NCBI RefSeq assembly: GCF_001620265.1
Contig: NZ_CP012661.1
Coordinates: 248,001 to 312,000 of the forward strand
Direction of reading: 5' to 3'
Length of the DNA stretch: 64,000 bases
DNA from: Frigidibacter mobilis
GTDB taxonomy: Bacteria; Pseudomonadota; Alphaproteobacteria; Rhodobacterales; Rhodobacteraceae
The position numbers were made by a program, and so were the translations under genes. The notes beneath the pieces were generated by a model. The model was not told where the DNA came from, searched no databases, and saw only the letters and a program-made list of their open reading frames with translations. This document shows positions 50,751 to 60,005 of the stretch, one piece after another. How positions within the stretch are numbered: position 1 is the stretch's first letter; each line of letters opens with the position of its first letter.

Positions 50751-51633
50751 CGCCCGGCCTGCCAGACCTGCCACCAGGTTCCCCAGCGGTCGAGCAGGGC
50801 GCGGTCGGAGCCGGCGAAGAGGCGCGTTGCGGCAGTGTGCGCCTTTTTCTCCAGCTTTTCCTGACGGTTGCGGGCAAGGGCCGTCAGTGTTGCATGGTCG
50901 GAGCTGGACAGCGCCTCGGTGTCGAGGCGTTCGAGGAACACGGCGATGTCGTGATGCTCTCCCAGCCACTCGCCGATGTCGTCGGCGGTGACGGCGTGGG
51001 GCTCCATCATCTCGGGCCAGATCGGAATCAGCAGACGTGATTGATACCAATGGTCTTTTACCCGCTTGCGCCAATCGTGGAGGATTTCGGTGCCGGGTGC
51101 GCGCAGGGCCTGGCGTTGGCGTTTTTTCGCCTTTTCCCAAGTGGTTGCGAGGCCTTCTTCAAGTAGATTGAGAGCTTTGCCCCGTAACTTCCATTCCGGT
51201 ACCCGCAGCAGCGCCTCCTGCACCGCCGAGCGAAACGCTGCCAGCGCTTCGGCGGCGCTGTCCTCGCGGGTGTCGGCCTGGTGGCTTTCCAGCGCGGCGC
51301 GCAGGTGGTCGAGCGCGGCGGACGCCTCGGCGGAGCCTTGGTGGCGATGCGTTCGAGGGTGGCGCGCAGCACCTCGGCGTCGCGCAGGCCCGAGATGCCG
51401 CGGGCGGCGTCGCGCAGGGCGGCATTTTCCAGATCGTAGCCGGGGAAGTTGGGACGCACGAGGCGGATCAGCCCGCGGATCTTCTTCACGTGCTTGCGCA
51501 GCCCGTGGACCAGCAGCGCCTCGGGAAGGGCGCTCTTGTCCAGCTCGGCCAGGGCGGCGGCAAGTTCTTCGGCGGCGATGCGGCGCACGGCCGAGGCGGT
51601 GTCGATATCGGCAAGATCGAAGGCATAGGCCAA
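50747..51633 (-). CDS. CHAD domain protein, single-base frameshift
   Basis: About 295 residues when corrected. The CHAD (conserved histidine alpha-helical) domain is helical with conserved His and basic residues: [18 protein letters not shown] in the first half and [29 protein letters not shown] in the second. CHAD domains bind polyphosphate granules. The frame shifts at about 51336, where aaggctccg lacks a G for TKGSAEA. Start is TTG at 51633 with AAGGA 7 nt upstream; an ATG is absent. No CYTH domain is attached. The 13-bp minisatellite lies directly upstream. Confidence 0.82.
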
Positions 51634-52052
51634 GGCGGGATCCTTTCGGGGGGCGGGGCAGCAGGCAGGGGCAGCAGGCAGGGGCAGCAGGCAGGGGCAG
51701 CAGGCAGGGGCAGCAGGCAGGGGCAGCAGGCAGGGGCAGCAGGCAGGGGCCGCAGGCAGGGGCCGCCGCGCGAGGGGATGGTAGCGGCGCCGGGGCGGGC
51801 GTGCAAACGGCGCGCGGTGCAAGGACTGCAACGCCGGCGGGGGCCGGTCGTTCCGGGGCGGCGCGCGCTGCGGTTAACGGCATTTAACCCTTTGGCCCTA
51901 TCCCTGTTTGCGACGGGGCGCGGGAGCCCTGCGATTTCCGGACAGAGCGTGGTGCGATCCGTGTGGCGGCAGCCGCAGGGGCAGGCTCGCGCCGAGATCG
52001 GGAGTGGCGGCGAGGGGAGCCCCGGGCGCGGGGTATGGACAGGGGTTGTTGC
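51634..52052. other. Intergenic region with minisatellite and TTAA-N6-TTAA
   Basis: 419 bp between divergent genes. The first part holds the 13-bp tandem array (51655-51762). The later part carries ttaacggcatttaa (51874-51887), a CtrA-like motif with a 6-bp rather than 7-bp spacer, which may be part of the promoter for the gene at 52053. No credible coding frame. Confidence 0.5.
51655..51762. repeat. 13-bp minisatellite (about eight units)
   Basis: Seven exact copies of ggggcagcaggca start at 51655, 51668, 51681, 51694, 51707, 51720 and 51733. An eighth has one substitution (ggggccgcaggca, 51746), and the next breaks up. The period is not a multiple of three and the array lies outside genes, directly upstream of the CHAD start codon. 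Copy number is expected to vary by slippage. Confidence 0.92.
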
Positions 52053-54347
52053 ATGAACAAGGCGATCACCGACGGGCTGCTGCTGATGCCGCCCGCATTC
52101 GAGGCGGGGCTGGGGGTCTGGTCGAGCGAGAACGGCACCGCCGGATCGGCCACCTATGCGGGGGCGGCCAATGCCGCCATCGTGCCGGCGGATCAGGATT
52201 TCGGGAATTGTCTGGAACTTCTGAAAACAACGACAACGCAGAAGCTGCGTTATATGGGCCAGACGCCGCTGCTGCCCGGCTGCTATCTGCGCATCACCGC
52301 GCGGGTGAAGGCGATCAGCGGCAACCTGCCCTCGGTGCGGATCGCGGCCTGGGCGATGGGCGCGGGCGAGGTGCATGTGAACGGGCTGGTCGAAACAGGG
52401 CCGGCCGTGGCGCTGACCGCTTACGGCCAGGTGGTGACGGTGCAGGCCATCGTGGGATCCGGCAGCCGGGGCGGGGTGACGATGCCCTGGGGCACGGCGC
52501 CGATCTATGGGCATTTCGGGCTGGACCTGACCGGCAGCAATGGCGGCGTGGTGCGGATCGACGATATCGAGATCGAGGACATCACCGCGGCGTTCCTGCG
52601 CGACATGGTCGCCGTGATCGACGTGCGCGACTATGGCGCCAGGGGCGACGGGGTCAGCGATGACCAGCCGGCCTTTGCCGCGGCGGATGCGGCGGCGGCG
52701 GGGCGCACGGTGCTGGTGCCGGCCGGCACCTATTATCTGGGCTCGACGATCACCATCAACTCGCCGATCCGCTTCGAGGGGCAGGTGGTGATGCCGGATG
52801 CCGCGCGGCTGCAACTGGCCTACAACTTTGACCTGCCGACCTATATCGACGCCTTCGGCGGCGACGAGGTTCTGGGGTTCAAGAAGGCGTTCCAGGCGCT
52901 GATGAACTTCACCGACCATGACTCGCTGGACATGAGGGGGCGGCGGGTCGAGGTTTCGGCGCCGATCAACCTGCATGCGGCCGTGGGCAACAAGGATACG
53001 TTCGCGCTGCGCCGGGTGCTGCGCAACGGGCAGTTCAGCGTCGTCGACGGGCCGGCCTGGGCGCCGACGGTGGTGACGAGCCAGGCAACCTATTCCAGCG
53101 CAAACCCCAAGGTGCTGAGCGCGGTGACCGATATCGCCAATGTGCCGGTGGGGGCGCTTGTCACCGGCAACGGCGTGGGGCGCGAGATCTATGTGACCGA
53201 GAAGAACGTCGGCGCGGGGACGCTGACGCTGAGCCAGTCGCTCTATGGTGGATCGGGCACCCAGGTGTTCACCTTCACCCGGTTCAAGTACGTGCTCGAC
53301 TTTTCGGGCTTTGCGCAGCTGAGCCGGTTCAACATCGACGACGTGGAGTTCCTGTGCAACGGCTTTGCCAGCTGCATCATGCTGGCGCAGAGCGGCAACA
53401 CCTTCCAGCTGCGCGACTGTTCGGTGGCGCGGCCGAGGGACCGCGGCATCACCTCTATCGGCACCGCCTGCCAGTCGCTGTTTCTGGACCGCTGCCAGTT
53501 CCTGTCGAACGAGATGTCGCTGAGGGCGCAGGACCGCACCAGCATCATGGTGAACATCAACGCCAATGACTGCAAGATCCGCGACAACCGGGTGGTGCGG
53601 TTCCGGCATTTCATGGTGGCGGCGGGGAACGGCCATATCCTGCAGGGCAACCACTGGTTCCAGGGCGACGAGGAGACGGCGGGGCTGCGGGTTGCCGGGC
53701 TGGTGCTGGCCGAGACCAACCTGAAGATGCTGATCGTGGGGAATTACGTCGACAACTCGGTGATCGAATGGACCAACGAATATGAGGCGACGCCGAATTT
53801 CGTCAGCCAGTATTCGTTCGGGGGGCTGACCATCACCGGCAACATCTTTACCGCCAACGATGTGGCGCCCTGGTTCAACTGGCTGGTCATCAAGCCCTAT
53901 GGCAGCGGGCATTTCGTGCAGGGCCTGACGATGACGGGCAATGTGTTCAAGGTGCTGAATGGGTCGATAACGCGGGTCGAGGCGGTGGATACCACCTTTG
54001 CGGGCCTCGACATGGCGCGGATGCGCAATGTGATCTTCAAGAACAACACCTTCAATGCGGTGAACCAGGTTACCGCCTCGCCGGTCTATCTGCAGCACGA
54101 TCAGGCGACCGAGGCCGCGACCTGGACGGTGACGCCGGGGGCGTTCCTGCCGTTCGGAGGCTGGGCGCGGAATGTGGAAAGCGTGGTGGCCGAGGGGATG
54201 GTCACCACGGCCAGCGGGGCGCGGGTGAGCGAGATGCCGTTCGTGCTGGTGGAGCAGGGCACGTCGAAGCAGGAGGTGCGGGTGAACTGGTCGGCGCCCT
54301 GCAAGGGGCGGCTGCAGATCAAGGTGCGGGTGGACAACCCGAACTGA
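52053..54347 (+). CDS. Large beta-helix protein with pectate-lyase-3 domain
   Basis: A 764-residue protein with no signal peptide. Residues ~1-185 form a beta-rich carbohydrate-binding-like region. DYGARGDGVSDDQPAFAAA at about 190-210 is the start signature of the Pectate_lyase_3/GH28-related right-handed beta-helix, whose rungs continue to about 690 (ITGNIFTAND, GNVFKVLNG, KNNTFNAVN). A short beta-domain ends the protein. Similar proteins are tail-spike-like or polysaccharide lyases; none of the adjacent genes is phage. Export, if any, must be non-Sec. ATG at 52053 follows AGGGGT by 8 nt. Confidence 0.83.
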   Translation: MNKAITDGLLLMPPAFEAGLGVWSSENGTAGSATYAGAANAAIVPADQDFGNCLELLKTTTTQKLRYMGQTPLLPGCYLRITARVKAISGNLPSVRIAAWAMGAGEVHVNGLVETGPAVALTAYGQVVTVQAIVGSGSRGGVTMPWGTAPIYGHFGLDLTGSNGGVVRIDDIEIEDITAAFLRDMVAVIDVRDYGARGDGVSDDQPAFAAADAAAAGRTVLVPAGTYYLGSTITINSPIRFEGQVVMPDAARLQLAYNFDLPTYIDAFGGDEVLGFKKAFQALMNFTDHDSLDMRGRRVEVSAPINLHAAVGNKDTFALRRVLRNGQFSVVDGPAWAPTVVTSQATYSSANPKVLSAVTDIANVPVGALVTGNGVGREIYVTEKNVGAGTLTLSQSLYGGSGTQVFTFTRFKYVLDFSGFAQLSRFNIDDVEFLCNGFASCIMLAQSGNTFQLRDCSVARPRDRGITSIGTACQSLFLDRCQFLSNEMSLRAQDRTSIMVNINANDCKIRDNRVVRFRHFMVAAGNGHILQGNHWFQGDEETAGLRVAGLVLAETNLKMLIVGNYVDNSVIEWTNEYEATPNFVSQYSFGGLTITGNIFTANDVAPWFNWLVIKPYGSGHFVQGLTMTGNVFKVLNGSITRVEAVDTTFAGLDMARMRNVIFKNNTFNAVNQVTASPVYLQHDQATEAATWTVTPGAFLPFGGWARNVESVVAEGMVTTASGARVSEMPFVLVEQGTSKQEVRVNWSAPCKGRLQIKVRVDNPN

Positions 54348-54396
54348 CGGGGTCCTGCGGGTGGGGGCGGTGCTGCGGCGCCGCCCCTTTTGCCGT

Positions 54397-54882
54397 TCAG
54401 CGCAGGTCTTGCGGGGTCAGCAGGAACGCCTTGCCGAAGCCGCCATTGAGCGCGGCGCCGAGGGGGGTGAAGCGGACGAAGCAGAAATCGGCGAAGTCGA
54501 TGTAGAGCCTGGCCTTGGGGTGGCTGGCGAGCCAGAGGGTGCGCAGGGCGGCGTGGTCCGGGCCGGCGCGGTCCACGAAGCTTGCGGTGGTATCGAGCGA
54601 GAGGCGCGGATGGGTGAGCGGGTCGCCCTTCGGGCCGGGCTCGCCGACCAGGATCCCGGCGCGGGGATCGGCGTGGAGCGCGCGGGTATGGGCCGAAAGC
54701 GAGGAGATCAGCGTCAGCGGCAGGCCGGCGGCATCGAGGCCGAGGGCGATGCGGGTGACGGCGGGGGCGCCTGTGCCGGGGGTCAGCACCGCGAGCGCGG
54801 CGAAGCGGGCGGCGTGGATGAGGCTGCGGGCGAGGGCGCGGGCCTCGTCATCTGTCGGGCGGATGGGGGAAGGGTCTTCCAC
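54397..54882 (-). CDS. Pyridoxamine 5'-phosphate oxidase/HugZ-like flavin-binding protein
   Basis: A 161-residue split-barrel protein. AARFAALAVLTPGTGAPAVTRIAL and SSLSAHTRALHADPRAGILV are the FMN-binding strands of the PNPOx-like fold, and PRLSLDTTASF and YIDFADFCFVRFTP close the barrel. Related members (HugZ) degrade heme; a heme role would need the missing C-terminal domain, so a general flavoprotein is safer. I chose GTG at 54882, preceded by AAAGGA 6-7 nt upstream; an ATG ten codons earlier has no ribosome site. Confidence 0.82.
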   Translation of the reverse strand: MEDPSPIRPTDDEARALARSLIHAARFAALAVLTPGTGAPAVTRIALGLDAAGLPLTLISSLSAHTRALHADPRAGILVGEPGPKGDPLTHPRLSLDTTASFVDRAGPDHAALRTLWLASHPKARLYIDFADFCFVRFTPLGAALNGGFGKAFLLTPQDLR

Positions 54883-54984
54883 GGGATGTCCTTTGCGTGT
54901 GCGGCTTGACAAGTCACGGCGGCGGCGGACAGTCTGGCTTTGATTTCAACCGCAGTTTGCGGCTCCTCTGGCTAGCGTGCAGGA

Positions 54985-56649
54985 ATGGACGAGGCAAGCC
55001 GGCGCAAAGCCGCATCCTTTGATGAACACTACCTTCCCAAGCTGGTGACGGTGCTGCGCGAGGGCTATGGGCCGGGCGCGCTGAAGGCCGATGCGCTGGC
55101 GGGGCTGACGGTGGCCATCGTGGCGCTGCCGCTGTCGATGGCGATTGCGATTGCCAGCGGGGTCGGGCCGGAGCGGGGGCTTTATACCGCGATTGTCGGC
55201 GGGTTCCTGGTGTCGCTGCTGGGGGGGAGCCGGTTCCAGATCGGCGGGCCGGCGGGGGCGTTCATCGTGCTGGTGGCGGCCTGCGTCGCCGATATCGGCC
55301 TGGGCGGGCTGCTGCTGGCGACCTTCCTGTCGGGGTTCGTGCTGATCGCGGCGGGGGCGCTGCGGCTGGGAAGCTACATCAAGTTCATCCCCTATCCGGT
55401 GACGGTGGGCTTTACCGCCGGGATCGCGGTCATCATCTTTGCCAGCCAGATCAAGGATCTGCTGGGGCTGGATCTTGGCGGGCCGGAGCCGGGCGAGATC
55501 ATCCACAAGCTGGAGGCGCTGTGGGCGGCGCGGGGCACGGTCTCTGTCGCGGCGCTGGGGCTGGCGGCGGGTACCATCGCGCTGATCGAGGCGGTGAAGC
55601 GCTGGCGGCCGCGCTGGCCCAGCCTGCTGATCGGGATCGTGGCGGCCTCGGTGCTGGCGGCGGGGCTGGGGCTGCCGGTCGAGACCATCGGCAGCCGGTT
55701 CGGCGCGCTGCCGCGGGTGCTGCCGGTGCCGGAGCTGCCGGAGATGTCGGGCGAGGCGCTGAGGGCCGCGCTGCCCTACGCGGCCAGTTTCGCACTGCTG
55801 GGGGCGATTGAATCGCTGCTGTCGGCGGTGGTGGCCGACGGGATGAGCGGGCGCCAGCACAGATCGAATGGCGAGCTGGTGGCGCAGGGCGTGGCCAATA
55901 TCGGGTCGGCGCTGTTCGGCGGGTTCTGCGTGACGGGCACCATTGCCCGCACCGCGACCAATGTACGCTCGGGCAGCCGGGGGCCGGTATCGGGGATGCT
56001 GCACGCGCTGTTCCTGCTGGCCTTCATGATCGTGGCGGCGCCGCTGGCGGCCTTTATCCCGCTGGCGGCGCTGGCCGGGCTCCTGGCCATCGTTGCCTGG
56101 AACATGGCCGAGAAGGAGGAGTTCGCCGGGCTGATCCGCGCCAGCCGCGGCGATGCGGCGGTGGTGATCGTCACCTTCCTGCTGGTGGTGTTCCGCGACC
56201 TGACGGAAGGGATCGTGGTGGGGTTTGCGCTGGGGGGGCTTGTGTTCATCCAGCGGATGTCGGTCGCGGCGCGGATCGAGCGGCACGCCCCGGATGCCGC
56301 GCCCGAGGATGGCGAGAGCCATGACCCGGGGGTGGTGGTCTACCGGCTGCATGGCGCGTTCTTCTTTGGGGCGGCGGCGACGCTGGGATCGGTGCTGGAC
56401 CGGATCGCGGCGCGGCCGCGGGCCTTCGTGGTGGATTTCACCGAGGTGCCGTTTCTGGACAGTTCCGGCGCCCATTCCTTCGAGACGCTGGCGCACAAGC
56501 TGCACCGGCGCGGCGCGGTGCTGTATCTGACCGGCACCAGTTCCGAGGTGCGCCGGGCGCTGCTGGCGCAGGGCGTGCGCGAACCGCTGGCGCGTTATCT
56601 GCCCGACATCGAGGCTGCGCTGGAGGCGGCACGGGCGGGCGGAGCCTGA
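54985..56649 (+). CDS. SulP family inorganic anion transporter with STAS domain
   Basis: A 554-residue inner-membrane transporter with about 10-12 helices, beginning LTVAIVALPLSMAIAIASG (SulP signature), GGFLVSLLGGSRFQIGGPAGAF, and ending in a cytoplasmic STAS domain (about 445-540; VVVYRLHGAFFFGAAATLG, VVDFTEVPFLDSSGAHS). SulP proteins carry sulfate, bicarbonate or other anions, often with Na+ or H+. The substrate is unknown; sulfate would suit the sulfolipid and possible polysaccharide sulfation, but that is only an idea. ATG at 54985 has AGGA too close upstream, so the start is uncertain. Confidence 0.9.
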   Translation: MDEASRRKAASFDEHYLPKLVTVLREGYGPGALKADALAGLTVAIVALPLSMAIAIASGVGPERGLYTAIVGGFLVSLLGGSRFQIGGPAGAFIVLVAACVADIGLGGLLLATFLSGFVLIAAGALRLGSYIKFIPYPVTVGFTAGIAVIIFASQIKDLLGLDLGGPEPGEIIHKLEALWAARGTVSVAALGLAAGTIALIEAVKRWRPRWPSLLIGIVAASVLAAGLGLPVETIGSRFGALPRVLPVPELPEMSGEALRAALPYAASFALLGAIESLLSAVVADGMSGRQHRSNGELVAQGVANIGSALFGGFCVTGTIARTATNVRSGSRGPVSGMLHALFLLAFMIVAAPLAAFIPLAALAGLLAIVAWNMAEKEEFAGLIRASRGDAAVVIVTFLLVVFRDLTEGIVVGFALGGLVFIQRMSVAARIERHAPDAAPEDGESHDPGVVVYRLHGAFFFGAAATLGSVLDRIAARPRAFVVDFTEVPFLDSSGAHSFETLAHKLHRRGAVLYLTGTSSEVRRALLAQGVREPLARYLPDIEAALEAARAGGA

Positions 56650-56690
56650 TCCCGATTCGCCAAACGAATCAGCCGCGCCCCGAAAGGACA

Positions 56691-56704
56691 GTTTGCAAAG
56701 TTTG
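56691..56704. promoter_or_regulatory. Possible ScfR/PccR-type operator GTTTGCAAAGTTTG
   Basis: The site GTTTGCAAAGTTTG resembles the TTTGCAAA half-sites bound by the short-chain fatty acid regulator family (PccR, RamB), which control acetate and propionate genes. It is about 285 bp before the acs start codon. Assigned by similarity to the motif only. Confidence 0.35.
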
Positions 56705-56708
56705 GCTT

Positions 56709-56741
56709 GCTGTGACGCAGCGTCATATGCTGCGTCGCAGC
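56709..56741. repeat. 13-bp inverted repeat downstream of the SulP gene
   Basis: gctgtgacgcagc (56709-56721) and gctgcgtcgcagc (56729-56741) pair with one mismatch around a 7-nt loop (gtcatat). It may terminate the SulP gene or be an operator. The following ttcaccctt gives no clear T-run. Confidence 0.5.
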
Positions 56742-56805
56742 TTCACCCTTACGTGAACCGGCAATCGGTTGTTTTCCCATGCCAAACTGCACCGCCCTCC
56801 CTGTT

Positions 56806-56896
56806 GTTTACAGTATTACCTATTTGCTTGTGAATACGTTTACAAAAAAACTATTCCAACAAAAGGGGTTACGAAATTTTTAAGGATTGGTTTACA
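56806..56896 (+). promoter_or_regulatory. Three GTTTACA direct repeats on one helical face, upstream of acs
   Basis: GTTTACA occurs at 56806-56812, 56838-56844 and 56890-56896, with start spacing 32 and 52 bp, close to three and five turns of the helix. They lie in the AT-rich segment between 180 and 90 bp before the acs start. Function inferred only from repetition and phasing. Confidence 0.4.
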
Positions 56897-56987
56897 ATGG
56901 CGGAAGATGGAGAGCCTGCAGTCCGCTTCGGCGGGCGGGGCGCCGCCGCAACGCTATGCGGCGGACGGGTTAGGGGAGGATGCCGAC

Positions 56988-58961
<1,974 letters not shown>

Positions 58962-58964
58962 CCC

Positions 58965-59669
58965 GTGGAGGCGGCGGTGGAGAACATGTCCGGGCAGACC
59001 CTCGCCTCGCCCGCGGTGCTGATCTTGCTGGGGCCTCCGGGCGCCGGCAAGGGCACCCAGGCGCGGATGCTGGAAGAGCGGTTCGGGCTGGTGCAGCTGT
59101 CCACGGGCGATTTGCTGCGCGCGGCGGTGGGTGCGGGCACGCCGGCGGGGCTTGCGGCCAAGGCGGTGATGGAGGCCGGCGGGCTGGTCAGCGACGAGAT
59201 CGTGCTGGCGATCCTGAAGGACCGGATGGCTGGGCCGGACGTGGCAAAGGGCATCATCCTCGACGGGTTTCCGCGCACCGACGGACAGGCGGGCGCGCTG
59301 GATGCGCTGCTGGCCGAGGCGGGGCAGCGGGTGACCGCGGCGATCAGCCTGGAGGTCGATGACGCGGCGATGATCGCCCGCGTCGCTGGCCGCTACACCT
59401 GCGCCGGCTGCGGCGAGGGGTATCATGACGAGTTCAAGCAGCCCCGGGCGGAGGGGGTCTGCGACAAATGCGGCGGGACGGCGTTCAAGCGCCGGTCCGA
59501 CGACAATGCCGAAACGGCGCGGGCCCGGCTGGAGGCCTATCACGCCCAGACGGCGCCGCTGATCGCGCATTACGAGCGAGCCGGCGTTCTGGAACGGATC
59601 GACGCGATGGGAGACATCGACGCGATTGCCGGGGCGCTTGGTCAGATCGTGGCACGCGTCTCGGTTTGA
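58965..59669 (+). CDS. adk: Adenylate kinase with zinc-type LID
   Basis: Interconverts ATP, AMP and ADP. The 234-residue protein has the P-loop GPPGAGKGT (23-31), STGDLLRAA, the AMP-binding GIILDGFPRT and a LID with four Cys (CAGC and CDKC), as in zinc-binding Adk. I chose GTG at 58965, with GGAG 7 nt upstream; ATG at 58986 is possible. It starts 3 nt after acs, so the AMP made by Acs can be returned to the adenylate pool at once. Whether this is the only adk in the genome cannot be told. Confidence 0.92.
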   Translation: MEAAVENMSGQTLASPAVLILLGPPGAGKGTQARMLEERFGLVQLSTGDLLRAAVGAGTPAGLAAKAVMEAGGLVSDEIVLAILKDRMAGPDVAKGIILDGFPRTDGQAGALDALLAEAGQRVTAAISLEVDDAAMIARVAGRYTCAGCGEGYHDEFKQPRAEGVCDKCGGTAFKRRSDDNAETARARLEAYHAQTAPLIAHYERAGVLERIDAMGDIDAIAGALGQIVARVSV

Positions 59670-59677
59670 AGGGGAGG

Positions 59678-59705
59678 CTGCCGCCCCGGATCAACGGGGC
59701 GGCAG
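59678..59705. repeat. 11-bp stem-loop between adk and the DUF4212 gene
   Basis: ctgccgccccg (59678-59688) pairs exactly with cggggcggcag (59695-59705) around a 6-nt loop. No T-run follows on the plus strand, so it may be an attenuator or mRNA-processing site that separates adk from the symporter genes. Confidence 0.6.
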
Positions 59706-59734
59706 GTGGAGAAAAAACTCAGGGAGTAACGCGA

Positions 59735-59992
59735 ATGTCGGACAAATCATCGTCCAACGCCTACTGGGCAGCGAACCTGCGGATCATCGGCATCTCGCTG
59801 GCGGTCTGGTTCTTCTGCTCGTTCGGCCTTGGCATCATCCTGCGCCCGGCCCTCGAGGGCATCAAGGTGGGCGGCGCCGACCTTGGCTTCTGGTTCGCCC
59901 AGAACGGGTCGATCTATGTGTTTCTGGTCCTGATCTTTGTTTACGCCTGGCGCATGAACAAGCTCGACCTTGAACATGGCGTAGAAGAGTAA
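59735..59992 (+). CDS. DUF4212 small subunit of a sodium/solute symporter
   Basis: An 85-residue membrane protein with two helices (IIGISLAVWFFCSFGLGIIL, GSIYVFLVLIFVYAWRM) and the conserved N-terminal YWAANLRI. DUF4212 proteins are encoded directly before SSS symporters and are thought to assist them. GGAG lies 9 nt before the ATG; 13 nt separate its stop from the symporter. Confidence 0.92.
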   Translation: MSDKSSSNAYWAANLRIIGISLAVWFFCSFGLGIILRPALEGIKVGGADLGFWFAQNGSIYVFLVLIFVYAWRMNKLDLEHGVEE

Positions 59993-60005
59993 GGGGCCGG
60001 GACAG

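Larger units (their letters stand above)
56650..56987. other. AT-rich intergenic region upstream of acs
   Basis: 338 bp, clearly lower in GC than its surroundings in the middle (56800-56900). It holds the motifs listed separately (TTTGCAAAG site, hairpin, three GTTTACA repeats) and a 6-bp hairpin gattcg/cgaatc (56654-56670). No credible gene. Confidence 0.6.

Noticed and set aside
51655..51762. CRISPR-like array
   Set aside because: Units are contiguous 13-mers without spacers, so it is a minisatellite.
52053..54347. Prophage tail region
   Set aside because: Only one spike-like protein; no terminase, capsid, portal, tail tube or integrase in the window.
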